Shown: one piece after another, positions 1 through 12,128 of the stretch | Numbering within the stretch: the first letter of the stretch is position 1 | Layout of the letters: each line of letters begins with the position of its first letter | Source: Zelopaecilomyces penicillatus | Lineage: Eukaryota > Ascomycota > Sordariomycetes > Hypocreales > Pseudodiploosporaceae | DNA length: 64,000 bases | Assembly (NCBI GenBank): GCA_005765155.1 | Contig: VCCP01000004.1 | Span: 4,216,001-4,280,000 of the forward strand | Reading direction: 5' to 3' | The notes under the pieces: generated by a model | What the model saw: the letters and a program-made list of their open reading frames with translations, nothing else | Database searches by the model: none | What the model was told of the DNA's origin: nothing | Translations under genes and position numbers: made by a program

Positions 1-796
1 GGATTACAAAAGGTAAATAAGGACGAGATAGGGTATGCCTGAGGACCCATATATCTCTCCATGCACAGGTTGGAAAGGGCAAGCGTGAGGGCCATATTTC
101 CGGTGGATGCCGGTTTGCATACAGTTCAGATGCAACAAGTATATCGGGTCATTGAATGAAAAGGGAGTGGGGGAGTTTACCTCTCATGTCCTTCTCGCGT
201 TCAAAAACGACAAAGGCATAGCCTCTATGGGCCTTCTTCTTCTTGTTGGGCTTCTCATGTGCGTGAGTGTCAGTGATAATTCGAATCTGTCTTGTGTTAG
301 TTCAATAGTAATACTCCCAAGAGAATGGTTGAAGGACCACGAACACGCTCGATTGGGCCAAAGCGGCCAAACTCCCTTTCCAGATCGCGTTCGTCCGCCT
401 CGTAGCTCAACCGGGCAACAATCAAAGTCTTGAATGGGTCGCCACGAATATTGGGGTCCTCGTTTGGTTTGACTTGGCGCGAAAGTTAGCAGTAGCTCAT
501 TGATTGAGTGATGACAAGGGTTATGGCATCTCACAGTTCTTGGGCCCCTCAGCTACCAGCTTGGTCGCAGCTTCCACCTTCTCTCGCTTAACGCGATCGC
601 GCCTCTCCAACCAGCTTTCTGTAGGGTTGTAGACATCGGTCTCCTTGTATTTTTGAAGCGCGGGGAGGAATTCAGCGAGGCCGCCGACCGTCGCAGTCTT
701 TCTCTTCTCCGGCGCGAAGTCTGATGGCTCGACCCAGCGCAAAGGGGGCCGCGCCGCAAACAGCGCCAGCAAATTGGGGGGCAGCTTGTCCGTCAT
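1..796 (-). CDS. U1 small nuclear ribonucleoprotein 70 kDa subunit (partial, 3' end beyond window)
   Basis: This is the N-terminal half of U1-70K, the U1 snRNP protein that binds stem-loop I of U1 snRNA during 5' splice-site recognition in the nucleus. The start is the ATG at 796-794 (MTDKLPPNLLALF). Exon 1 is 796-535, exon 2 is 472-345 and exon 3 is 286-182. The phases join without error to give the family's N-terminal U1snRNP70 region and then the first part of the RRM (TLIVARLSYEADERDLE, FGRFGPIERIRIITD, HRGYAFVVFERE). The RNP2-like (LIVARL) and RNP1-like (RGYAFVVF) motifs are both present. After EKDMR the frame meets a GTAAAC donor at 180-175. The expected next residues (AALDACDG and on) are not encoded in 1-174, so this intron leaves the window and the RRM end and RS tail are not seen. 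Identification is certain; the 3' structure is unknown. It is divergent from the ribosomal protein gene, 335 bp apart. Confidence 0.95.
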
Positions 797-1131
797 CGTG
801 GCTATCGGGTATCCGCTCGGAATCGGATTGCGGGCACAAAGGAGCGGAATTCGCAAACTGGCGACAGCGGCTGGATGGCGAATGTGATGCCGAAATTGAC
901 GATGGAGATGGAAGCTCGGATTTCTTTCTAAAGCGCGCTCACTTCAATAAATTATGGTGGAGCTCGAGTGATGCCTGGGGGCTGAGTTTTGCCGGTGCTA
1001 TGCCGGGAGACTAGGCCGTGTTGGGCCAGTAACGGCAGTGGAATTTTCCCCTAGAGCTCCACGTTACTTTCGTAGACACGACAGCACTCTTGTCGGAGCA
1101 TGAGGATATAGATTGGCACGGCCTGGCCAAG
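797..1131. promoter_or_regulatory. Shared divergent promoter, U1-70K / mrpl51
   Basis: These 335 bp separate two start codons pointing away from each other, so the stretch must hold both promoters and both 5' leaders. I recognise no specific operator. Open frames crossing it show no family resemblance. Confidence 0.6.
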
Positions 1132-1659
1132 ATGACAGTAAAGGCGCTTCGAGCAGTTTCTTCCGGCAAAGTTTGTCCCATTGCTTCCTCCAGCCTCAGT
1201 CCTACGAGACTAACCGATGATAGAATGGCCTGGGTGCATTTATCCTGCAATGCAAGAAGTTGGATTTCCATTACTGCGATTGGGCTGGAAGCTCCAAGGG
1301 CATGAAGTATGTAGCTGCATGCGTCGATAAACCTGTTATGCTATGTATGGCACTAACACCTTGCCAGTGGATTTATCAAATCGCTGCTTCCCAAGTTTGC
1401 ATCAACCAACCCGCAAGTTGAGTTCGCCGTTTCTCCCCGACCCGGCAAGCATCCTGTCATCATCGGACACTACATAAACGGCCGCACGAAGCCCATTTGT
1501 GTGCGAAACCTATCACCATACGAGATTCTGCAAAAGGTAGAGCTTTTGCGAGACGCCAGCGGGGAGAAATTGAGACGAACGAATAAAGCAGTGGTTAGCA
1601 CGAAGCCTAGCGTCAGAGGTGTCTGGTCACCTTACCATGGCCAAGGCATGGTTGTATAA
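1132..1659 (+). CDS. Mitochondrial large-subunit ribosomal protein of the L51/S25/CI-B8 family (mL43)
   Basis: A 137-residue protein from three exons: 1132-1170, 1224-1306 and 1368-1659. The first exon codes only MTVKALRAVSSGK; the joined sequence continues NGLGAFILQCKKLDFHYCDW and GSSKGMNGFIKSLLPKFA. This is the thioredoxin-like L51/S25/CI-B8 domain found in mitochondrial ribosomal protein mL43 (Mrpl51 in fungi). The rest matches the family too: PQVEFAVSPRPGKHPVIIG, then INGRTKPICVRNL. The product would act in the mitochondrial 54S ribosomal subunit; its basic N-terminus fits mitochondrial import. Introns are 53 and 61 nt, with donors GTTTGT and GTATGT. The basic C-terminal tail (SVRGVWSPYHGQG) is typical of filamentous-fungal members. 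It converges on the triosephosphate isomerase gene, 305 bp apart. Confidence 0.93.
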
Positions 1660-1964
1660 ATACTTTTTAGTATATTATGTACGTATAATTGTTTGAGGAT
1701 GGATATTGGTTCCAGCATGGTGCTGTCGGAGTGCATGGGTCTCAAGCTGTGACATGAGTCTCAGCCGTTTATTGGCAAACGTTTCAGGAGTCGATTGATA
1801 TATGAACTCGCCTTTCAGCATTGGAATGAGATTGGCGAGCTTATCAGGAAATTACAATACGTGAGCATTTCATCAGAATGCTTCAAATTTATGACATCTT
1901 TATTTTTCATGCATACTCCTTTTATCGCTACGAATCTTGGCTTTCCCACGATAACGTAATTAAA
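1660..1964. other. Convergent 3' intergenic spacer
   Basis: A spacer of 305 bp between the stop codons of the mL43 and triosephosphate isomerase genes. It is AT-rich and should hold both 3' UTRs. I see no further gene. Confidence 0.5.
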
Positions 1965-2965
1965 TTACAGCTTGTGGGAGTTGATGATATCGACGACTAA
2001 TCACGAAAATCAGCTTGGTTACCAAAGGTGTGCAGGAGGGTATCAACTTACAAGCAGGCTTGAGAGAGGCGCCTCCAACGAGGAAACCGTCAATATCGGG
2101 CTGCTTGGCAAGCTCGCCACAGTTCTTCTCGGTCACGCTGCCACCGTACAGGATTCTGGTCTCGTCGGCAACCTTGTCACTAATTCCCTTGAGCCAGTCT
2201 CGGATAGCCTTGTGGACCTCCTGGGCTTGCTCTGTGGTAGCGACCTTGCCAGTGCCAATGGCCCAGATGGGCTCGTAGGCGATAACCACCTTGGACCAGT
2301 CGGAGATCTGGGCCTTGAGGGCCTCGAGCTGCTTGCTCACAACCTCAATGGTCTTGCCACTCTCACGCTGCTCCAGGCTCTCACCGCAGCACCAAATAAC
2401 ACCAACACCGTTCTCGGTGGCGTACTTGGTCTTGGATGCGACAACATCGTCAGACTCCCTGAGGATAGTGCGGCGCTCGGAGTGGCCTAGGATGGACCAG
2501 GTGATGTTGCTGTCCTTGAGCTGAGAGACTGAGATCTCGCCAGTGAAGGCACCATTGGGCTTGTCGTAAACGTTTTGCGACGCAACCTCAATGTTGGGCT
2601 TGAGAGAATCGCGAACAAGGAGGAGATAAAGGGCAGGGGGCGCGACGACAACCTCTGAGAGCAGGGCATGCTGATTAGCTGAGAATAAACAAAGAGTATG
2701 GGACATGTAGACGAACCAACGTTGGGGTCGAGCTGGGCATCGTTCAAGTTCTTGATAATCTCCTTGATGGACGAGATGGACCCGTTCCTAATAGAGAAAT
2801 TTGATGAGCTTTCTTTCTCTTCCTCTTCTCTTTTGGGGAGGGGAGAACCACTGCGGTGTTTTGGGACGCGGGGCACGACGAATGGTGGGGGGAAGGGAGG
2901 GATAGTCACGACTGGCGACCAACTCACATCTTGAAGTTACCGCCGACGAAGAATTTGCGAGCCAT
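1965..2965 (-). CDS. tpi1: Triosephosphate isomerase
   Basis: A 247-residue glycolytic enzyme that interconverts dihydroxyacetone phosphate and glyceraldehyde-3-phosphate in the cytosol. Exons are 2965-2928, 2787-2717, 2654-2052 and 1996-1965, with introns of 140, 62 and 55 nt in exact phase. Catalytic residues are all visible: Lys12 in GGNFKMNG, His94 in ILGHSERR and Glu164 in AYEPIWAIGTGK. The phosphate-binding GFLVGGASLKPAF segment near the C-terminus is completed only after splicing the last intron, and the protein ends VDIINSHKL. The length matches the usual 248-250 residues. The first exon is just 38 nt (MARKFFVGGNFKM), so an open-frame search misses the true start. Nothing suggests loss of function. 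Confidence 0.97.
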
Positions 2966-4519
2966 TTTGATGAATTGATAAACGAATAATAGTGAGACGT
3001 GGTTTCGTTGTTGGACCAAAAGGTTAATGACGATATTGGAAAATTCGGGGAGCTTACGAGGAGCTATGAAGGTGGGATGATGGCAGCGGACAGGAGGCTG
3101 AGGAGCGGAAAGTAGATGCCCACCTGGTCGCTAGCTTATCATGGTGGGGTAGCAGAATGGATGGGAGAAGGTCTGGGTTTACTGCCAGCCACACTGTCGG
3201 TACGGATCGGACGATTAACAGCGTGCTTCTCATTACTGTTACGAGGTAGTAATATGAGCTCAACTTATCGCGAAATGTCGGAGGCGTCTGTTCCATATCC
3301 AGCCGAGACAGTCTACCGTCAAATGTCAACCATTCGAACCCGTTTCAATGAATGAGCAAGTAAGCGGCAGTGCGCCCGACTCTTCTTGTTTGATTTTGAT
3401 TTTATTTTATTGTCTTCTGCCACATGCCAGTATCCAAGTCGGCTTTACATATAATTAACTAATCCAAATAGAGAGCGTCAGCTACTGTAATATTTGACTT
3501 CTCCCTCTAACAGACTCACCAAAAACCATCATTGGAGAGTCTACCTGACCAAAGCCTTATTGCAAACTAATCATGTGGTTCAAAGTAAACGGACATAATT
3601 GTGTTTATTGCTATCTTTAGCTACATAAAGAATGTCCTGGCTCCGATGAGCCCAGCAGCTGACGATGACGCCAGAATGTCAAACGAATTGTCTGCCATTG
3701 TGTTGTCCAACTTTCTACTTTCGGGAAACGTAACGTCGAGAAATCACCAGGCATAATTAACCTACTGAGACAACGCCACATGATGTGTTCATATTGTCTT
3801 TATGAAAGGATAATATGGACCACGCGTACCTCTGCGGATAGCGAAAATTCGCCTAACATCAATTCCCTTGGCTGAGCAACCTCATTCTACATTTTAAGGA
3901 CAACGTTACTGAATATGTCCATCAGCCGCCAACATCTTGTGCAATGTCACAACGAGCATAAGTTTTGCTTGGTGTTCAGAAAGACTAAATGATTTAAGTT
4001 TGGTAATGACAAAGTAAAGCTAGTAACAAAGTAGAGCTAGTAGTGACTGTGTAGGAAACATTTTTCCAAAAGTTGTTCCCTTTTGAACATGAAGAGACCT
4101 GTACTTTATGTACCTCCCCTTTCTGACGTCGTCAGGTTTCATCCCTCCATATTCCCTCAACCTCTTCGCGGCTCATACGTCCTGCGAAGGTGTGGTTTCT
4201 CCAGCGGTAGGTATGCATATAAGCAGCCACCTGAAGTAGAAGTTCCGTAGCACCGATCACCAGGACTTTTCTAGTCTTGGCTAGGTACTTCGCCGGGGAC
4301 CTACTCGCTTTGCGTAACAACAGTTGCGCACGAGTATCACTTGGTCTTTCCCAGCGAGCCGGGCACAGGCACGCGGCTCCAACTAAGCGTAGTGTTGAAG
4401 ATGCAATCGCATTGTTCAGCACAATCCTGACAGTAAATCTAACGAGGCATCGTCTATATAATCGTTAGTCAACACAATATTGTTGGGTTTTTCTTGGGCT
4501 GTTGCGACTTACCAATTCT
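2966..4519. other. Gene-free stretch between tpi1 promoter and zinc-finger gene 3' end
   Basis: About 1.55 kb. The right-hand end holds the 3' side of the C2H2 gene and the left end the tpi1 promoter. Short frames here (up to 96 codons) show no family resemblance or splice support. I see no gene, RNA gene or repeat. Confidence 0.5.
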
Positions 4520-6260
4520 TCAACCGCCAGACACGAAGTTCTTGCGTCCAGTGGAGGACATCATTTCAACCTTGGTAGCAGCGAGGTCTGAGGTCATTTT
4601 GGCCATCGCTGAGAGACGCTTCTGGACCTCAGTAATGTGCTGAAGATTCCTGGCATCCTCTGGCTTCTCTAGTCCGTGAAGAATGTCTTCGACTGCCTTG
4701 CGGTGGTCCAACCACTGCTCAATCAGAGGCTTGGAAGCAGGTTGCTTTGGCTCGACAGCTGGCATGGACTTGATCGAAGCTTTGCGGCTTGGTGCGCTGC
4801 TCTGCTCAGGAACATCTGTCTTTCTCTTGCGTCCCTTGGCAGCAGGCTGAGCTGTGGCTGAGGGAGGAGATCCACCGGTGCTTCCATGATCGTTGTGTAC
4901 ACGCTTCATGTGGTCACGAAGATTCCACTGGCGAGGAAATCCACTACCAAGAACGGATCGTTCACATCCTTCATACATACAAAGGAAAGGCTTATCACCG
5001 TGCCCATGGAGGCCATGTGCCTCACGCTCGTGACGAAGCAAGCAAGCAGTGGATGAGAATCGTGCTCCCTCGCAGGCCTCAGCCTTGCACCTGTAGGGCT
5101 TCAAGTGAGAGTCAACGAACTTGCTGTATCTCAGTTAGTTATGACTCATAAGCAAGTGAATATGGCAGGGCGGGATCTTACTCATAGTTGCACTTGAGCT
5201 TTTCAGCCTTGTGGTTGCAGCCCGCTTGGCCTTCCCAAGGGCAGTGAAAGAGGCCGTCTGCCTGTGGGCTGGCATTCTTGTACAAGGCATGGTCCCGAGC
5301 AGATTCACCCTCACTACCTTGGCGGCGTGGAGCAAATGGGGGTGGAAGGGTCAAGGCATCATCCAGCTGGGAAATCCCGTCTCTGTGCATCTCCTCGGGC
5401 ATCACAGGCACTTCCATCTTGGCACTAATCAAATTGTGTTGGTGAAAAATGTTCTCGCCAAGATGAAAGCCATGATTGACATACCTAGGAGACTGGCCTG
5501 AGAGGTCAGGAGAAGAATCAGGGCTCAGCGGAGCCATAGTCCAGCTATCGTCAATGGTTGCAGGAGACGATGTCCGGGAAATGGAGCTAGAAAAGCAATC
5601 CCATGTGCTAGGAGATGACGTTTCTGGGAGACCATCCTGCCCAAGGTGCATTTGAGCGGGAACCACGTGAAGTGGATTGACATCGGGGACTTGATAACCA
5701 ACTCCATCGGTATTCAAGCCCATATCAAGGGTATAATCAGGCCAGTACATTTGGGAAGTCACGGTATTGGCATCTGCATCCAGAAGCAGACACGAGTCCA
5801 GTCCAGCCAGCGAGCCTGTGGTCTGAGGTCCATTGTGGAAAGAAGCATTACCTCTAGCGCTCATATTTGACATGTGTGATGCCTGAGACATTGATGAGCC
5901 GATGGATCGGCTTGAGCTCACTCGGGACATAGCCTGAGCTCCAGAAGCAACCAAGGGAGCCTTGGGGGCGTGCCATGAAGATCCAGTGGTTTGGGACTGG
6001 TCCAGTCTTGATCCTCTGGGAGTGGTCTGGCCAGATGTGAAAATGTACTCCTCGGCATCTCCGGTTGGGGAAGATCCATTATCAGGGAATTCTGAGAGGT
6101 TCTGTGGTCCTTCTGTTGTGCCCCATGACGAACCACTCAAGAGGTCCGTCGATGGTTCTGTTTGAGAAAAAGAAAACATCCCAGGAGCAGTCGAAGCCAT
6201 TGATGACTGGGGAAAACTGAAATCGCTGGGTAAGGTTAGTGTGCTGTTCTCCACTTTCAT
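4520..6260 (-). CDS. C2H2 zinc-finger protein with long Ser/Pro-rich N-terminus (putative transcription factor)
   Basis: A 560-residue protein from two exons, 6260-5182 and 5123-4520, split by a 58-nt intron. The ATG at 6260 (MKVENSTLTLPSD) is the first ATG in the long frame; the frame is open a few codons further only through a TTG. The N-terminal two thirds are low-complexity, rich in Ser, Thr, Pro, Gln and Gly, as in activation regions. The intron falls inside the first zinc-binding unit, FHCPWEGQAGCNHKAEKLKC. After splicing come LKPYRCKAEACEGARF...LLRHEREAH and FLCMYEGCER...WNLRDHMKRVH, giving two to three C2H2-like fingers. A basic stretch (KGRKRK) and a predicted helical tail follow. 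It is probably a nuclear DNA-binding regulator; I cannot assign a target or name. Its 5' side faces a 5.9-kb gene-free region, common for developmental regulators. Confidence 0.85.
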
Positions 6261-9200
6261 CAAACAAGACAAATCACAAAAAGAGACATCTCATCATGGA
6301 GTCAACTTTGATCCTACAGTAGGTTAGCATGGGAGCAAGAATTGTCGAGGTGGTCATGGCTACAAACCCAGTGAGTTTATTGACAGATTGTTTCAAAAAT
6401 CTGACAAAGCAAAAACAAAAATCAAAAGTCCTTGGAGTGCAAAGTGGTCCATCTGGGTTTATCCGGAAAATCTGGTCTATGCAACTTGCTGAAACTCGAA
6501 ATAGGGAACACCTGTATATTCAATGGTCCATGACTGTCGACAGAAAAAAACAACAAATTCCAGCTACATCAGGATGAGAAACAGCGATCCGATAACAGTT
6601 TGTGCGAGTTCGATATGGTATCCACAGTCGGTTGAAATCATCCAATGAGTTGACACTAAAATTAGATCCAGATTTGCAAAAGAGGGCCAGTCATCGAAGG
6701 GTAAAAATGGTGAGAAAATCCATAATCGCGGCTGCGACGCAATTGAATTGAATTGCGGGACGAGAACGTCCAAATGTGTCATGTGAAACCACTGCAAAAA
6801 AACAGGATGACAATGAGGGCGGAAACATCCAGAGAGCGTTCAATGCATGTCCATGAAAACCAGTCCATGTCCTCCTTGTGGGATATCCTCAGGTTCCAGT
6901 CGGCTCCAGAAAGAAATCAAGATCCATGGTATATGAACATCCTGCGCATCCTGCGAACGAGGCTCCGTTGTAGGAGGTAGACTGTTTCTGATATATTGTG
7001 TGGGCCATACTTACCATAGGCGAGATGCCTTGAGAATGAATTTCATTGTTTGTGTTTGCTTGTCCGGCTGGACAAGTCCTGTGAAGAGAGAGCTCCATTG
7101 AAAGGGAATCCCGCGGCTATGTCCATGGCTTTGTGGTTTCCGGAAGAGTCCTCTGGCTGTATCGCATCGGCGGCGCGAAAAGAGAAAGAAAAAGCACTAA
7201 ACAAGAGAGTAAAGAAACGACAAGACTATGCGATCGACAGGGTTCAAAGCAGAAAAAAGCAACGCAGATGAAAGCAACGCAGATCCTTGAGCTAAAGAAA
7301 ACAGTACCTGGGCAGCGAGGAGACCTCATCGAGGTCGACTGTGTTATTGTAGCTAGGCATATTGCCCGGGTGCGGCATAAGAGCAGCTGTCATTGTGTGT
7401 TCCCGCCAGGAATATGGACTGGCTCCGGACTGTCAACTTGGATTGAGCTGACACAACGTGGCAGAAGCAGCTCAGCAGGGCACTGTGATGATGTCGTGGT
7501 GAGCGCAGCGGATGCCTTATGGGCTTGGCTTGGCTTGAGAGATGAAACAAGTATTGGGGAGAGGCGAAAGTAGTAAGCTGAAGTGGGAGGCGCGAGGCGG
7601 GTGGCGAAGGTGAGTTGGGCAGAAACGTTGGGCAGTAGATCAGGATTCAGAAAGTAATTGTTGGGCTACGAGGGGACCTGCGGGTTTTATCGTTGCAGTA
7701 GGGCCTGACACTGAGTCCCAGGCGTTGTGATACCCCCACAAACAGCGTGTCTGCCCCAATAGAAGGCCGGCTCCAGGGGCCTCTGTGCTGGCCACACGGG
7801 GTGCGCTGGCGCTGCCAAAGGGTTCCTGATAGGCCCGTTGCACGAGTGCTTGCATGGTGCGCTGGCGGTGATGGGCCTTCGTCCCTGGTCGTCAGCCTGG
7901 GCCGGTGGGGCGCTACAACACGCTACAGGACCTCCATGGCCTATCGCTGGCGAGCACGCCGCTGAATGTGACGCGAGGAGTGATGATGGCTGCAGGACAA
8001 CACAGCACTGCATATGCGTGGTTTGCTAGATGGATACGCAACGTATCGCTGGAATAGAAGCATGGAAGGGTCGGTGTGGGAGCTTCGAAAATGCACTAGA
8101 GTGAGGAGAGCTTCATGGCTCACTCTATTAGTCCCTCGCGGAGCGTTGAATTTACAGGAGGTTACTTTGAGCGTACAATGAAAGAGCTGCCGCACCCTTT
8201 CATCACGATACCAAACTGTCGACATGAGTCGTTAATTCGCCTGAGCCCTTTGTCCCTAGGCGCTCACGAGTGTGTGTCTGTGTCTGTGTGTGTACATTTG
8301 CCAACTAGCCGAACTGATAGAGCGGTCAAGCGTCGGGTCCTGTTCCGCAAGATGAGACTCCACCCTTTATCCAAAAGGTCATGGCCAGCTCACTAGCCAG
8401 CTCACCAACTCACCAGCACAGAGTGTGTGTTGTTTGATATCAACTATGCGAGGCGTAGTATTGCTTGCGTGGTGTGTCAAGTGAGCAGGGTCTTCACCAA
8501 CCAGCGCTCTTGTGGTGGGTGAAGCTGGAACCTATTGATCCTCCCCTCAAGCCCCATGCCGGAAGAGTGTGGCAGTTGAAGAACCATCGCGAGACAACTC
8601 AGTTAGAGATGGTAAGTCGTGGGCGAATCAGATAGGGTTGTTGGCGGTCTTTGCATGGTCGCCTATGCAAGGCAGGCTTGTTGTCACAGCATAGGGATGC
8701 CAGCCAACGAATCAGTTTTCGACTTCGCTGGCAGATAAAACACCAGGATGGGGAGCAATGCAGCATTGAAAACCACTCGTGGAAAGCTCTCAGCCAGTAA
8801 TGTCTCTGGCAACCGGTAACATGATACGTAAGAGCCAATGTGAAGAAGCCAATTCGCGTGATCGGCTTTCCTAGGTTCCCTCGCGTCAAGGCTCATCGCC
8901 GATTGGCGATTTGAACGGAATGCAGAGTTGATGCTGTACATAACTAATGACTGTTCTTGTTTGATAATGAGATCGAAGTCGTTCGATAAACCATGTGCGT
9001 CTCAGTGTCTCCAATGGTAGTGCCTTCCGAGGTCGTTATAGGAAAATATCTCCATTGACAGGTCCATTAGTATAGAGATTTGTCGTGGGTGGTTTCACAA
9101 ACTGGCAACATTCGCTCGTTCTGGAAGAATGACTCAAATGCAATCCGCTGATTGTTCCCGGTCTACGACTTTGCCTGCCGTACTCCGTATCGAATTCTAC

Positions 9201-12128
9201 CACATGTCATCGTAGAGTTTGGAATGATTCTATATGTAACGACTTATGAGTCCACAGACGCTGTTGCTATCCACACCCGGAGAGTGATCAACGGCTGCAT
9301 TCATATAGTGTGATTGTAGAATTCCTGAAAGAGCACTCTAGTGACTTCATTTGAGAGTAACAGTCTGAATGGCCAGGCCGCGGTCGTCGGCTCCGGGAGT
9401 ATTGTTAGAACTATAACTCGGTAGCCGTAATCCGATTTTACAGGCACTGTTCGGCGCCGGAGCCGGCTGAGCCGGCGTTCTAAAACTCCACATTAGCTTG
9501 CATCAACGGGCCAGAGATCCCAGGCACCACACTACCAGTACGGAGTAGAGGATGCAATATTTCGCTCACGAATTTTGGGGCAAAAGGATTACTGTTCAAT
9601 ATCGAGTCCGTTTTGACTTGCTAGGTGTATATAATGATTGCCTTGATGAATGCTGGTATTGCTGGTTCACTCAGCCGTGCCGTCTGTTTGCTAGATGGAA
9701 GATTTTGAGTTTTGGTGGTGGTTGACGGAAGTGAAAAGTGGCTTGATCTTTGGCTGATTGAAAATCTGCTAGAAAACCTGGGGTAGCCACTGTGTCTTTT
9801 CGGCTGAATCAAAATGGCAAGTGCACATTAGCCTTCCTGCCTGTTTCGATTGATATTAATTAACCTACCTACAGTGATGTAGCCTAGGAAACAGCAGGTG
9901 CATATAGTGCTAAACGGAGCTCTATGATAAGGTGAACCACGCAACTCTGCCTGTTTTGTCTTTCTCAGCCTACAGGTGCTACCTAATACCGTAGTTCACC
10001 TACGCAGAATGGACACACGTAGAGCCTGAGTTCAACTAATTACCTACTAACCTATTGCAATTGAGGTATTACGAGTAAGCAACTATGGCATCTTTCATAA
10101 TCTCTTAGGTAGTATAAAAGAGAACCAGCGCATCCATTGGGCTTCTTGATGCGTCAATGTTCTCTTCCCAATTGTCTGGCATCGCGTGTTCGACCATCAG
10201 TAGTACTCCGTATATTTACACACACTATCCTCTTGTTCCGTTTTGAAAGCCACCTGAACTGATGTGGTGGAGCATATCTCGCAAGATGAGATGTGGCACC
10301 TCCAGATTCACCCAGATTTCGCATGTATGAATTGCATGCATCAAGGTCAGGCACGTGTCCGTTCGCGCGTCGTCTGCTGGTTGACCTGACCTCATGATGA
10401 TGGAGTGCATGCTGTCCCTACAGCGTGCTTTGCTGTTCCGTCCCAACGAAGCTGCGAGGAAGGCAATTCCGGGGTTGACGTCATCGACTCTTGGTAGCCG
10501 CGCATCTCGAGCCCGGTCAGAGTTACGTTTGGACCCTTGGAGCCGCAATTGAATGGCCAGACGTGGACGGAATCTGCAGCCTCCGCGCGTTCATGGTGCG
10601 TGCATGTTCTGTTTGGAAAGTTTGGTAGCCCAAGTACCCCCTTTTTGGCCTGGTCCAGCAGCGGGAGCAAGTGGACTTCACCCGTTATTGGGCTTAGCTG
10701 ATGCAGCCCAACGATGACTTTTGCTGCCCAAACCTCTGCCGCTCACCTCTCCCGGACCCCTTCTCCAGGCTACGCAGCCGACGCTCATGGGTTCTTCCAG
10801 GGAATTCCCTGTCTCCAATTACCCAGTTACCGGCCCCAAGGCGTAGGAACTTGAGAATGGCCAATTCCCCAGCGTCAGCCCCCTTGGCCTCGGTGTTTTG
10901 GGCAACAACGGCGTCGAGTTGAGCTGGAGCCCAACGACACCCCATGGCAGAGTTACTTGCACCCGCACCTCCACGCGATCTGCGACGCTGTTTTGCTTTT
11001 TTCTCCAGAGCAAGGCAGAGCAGATTGGCTGCCGTCCAACCAAAATTAGGATAGGACATCGTGAAAACGAAGGAAAAAGAACCTCGGGAAGCGTTTCTAC
11101 CGGTCAGCCTCCACCTATTGCTTGCAGCATCACTGGCATTCATTCCCCTCAGTGTACCCCCCAAGACTCCAATACGCCCCGCAAGATTGCATCCCGGACA
11201 GCCCTGAGCTGAGGCTTCCTGTTTTGGTACGGGACTTGATCCCGCCGAGAGCACCCTGACCCTCGCTCTCGGGAATCCGCTGTCACAGCCGTTCCAGGGA
11301 CAATGAGGCTAACAAGAGACAGACAATCACACGTCCGCCCCCAGGTACAATTGAAGTACAATATCCCCGTGCGCCTCACCGACGCCGGGTCTACTGTCCG
11401 TCGTAGGCACCTGATTTCTGCTTGGGACGAAACAGTGGCAAAACCTGGCACACGTTCTGGGACATCCCTTCCAAGTTTCCGAGCAGCCCTACCCTGGCTT
11501 TTTTGTCGTACCTCATCGTCAACGGAACCTCGTGGGCGATCGCCTTAGACCGGGGCCACCCAAAGCCCTACACGCCGTTCCTGCGCCAGGTACGTCCCCC
11601 GGCGGGTGATACATATAATGCTGCCTCCTATCCTAATTGTTGAAACACATTTTCCTCACCATAGCTTCGTCTCACCCAGACCTGCAAACTACAATCAATA
11701 CTCGGCCCATTATCCGGACACTGGGTCGTTAGGTACGATCCAGCTGTTTTGGCACTGCAATTTAGTGCCTCAAACCATCCCACACCACAGAACCATTGGC
11801 CGCCCAAAGGACAACTTGCTACGGATTGGTCACCTGGCCGCCTGGCCACACCGCCTTGAAACAATCGTCGGGAGAGCATTCGCTCTGTCAGGATATCACC
11901 AGCCTTTTTGGAACCTCACAGCCATCGTGGACTCATTGGACTGGTCCCATTGCTCCCCACGGACAGCTCAGGATTAATGCCCAAGGACTGCAAGCCTTTT
12001 TACTGGACCTGGTCTTTCTTCTGTCAAGTCCACAGGGTTGCTCTCGTGCTTTGATATTTAGTCGCTTCTTGCATTCCAGCCACGGCTTCTCAGGACTTTT
12101 CTTTTTATTGTTACTTCTGTTTTACAGT
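6261..12128. other. 5.9-kb gene-free divergent region
   Basis: This separates the starts of the C2H2 gene (-) and the unknown conserved gene (+). Frames up to 186 codons exist but none shows family resemblance, a convincing domain or consistent splice structure. Seen here: GT-rich simple sequence near 8268-8292, three copies of the 9-mer TACTCCGTA or its complement (9181, 9539, 10204), and many short upstream ATG frames between 10.7 and 12.1 kb. A polypyrimidine tract ending in TTTTACAG lies directly before the ATG at 12129, suggesting a spliced 5' leader. Long leaders and regulatory DNA are the likeliest content; an unrecognised non-coding RNA is possible. Confidence 0.45.

Noticed and set aside
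184..534. 116-codon minus-strand frame overlapping U1-70K
   Set aside because: It is a frame-shifted shadow; the spliced frame over the same bases encodes the U1-70K RRM.
1972..2490. 172-codon plus-strand frame
   Set aside because: Antisense to triosephosphate isomerase exon 3; no independent features.
10694..11254. 186-codon minus-strand frame in the 5.9-kb gap
   Set aside because: Composition is irregular, no domain, signal peptide or splice continuation is seen, and it overlaps equally long frames on the other strand.
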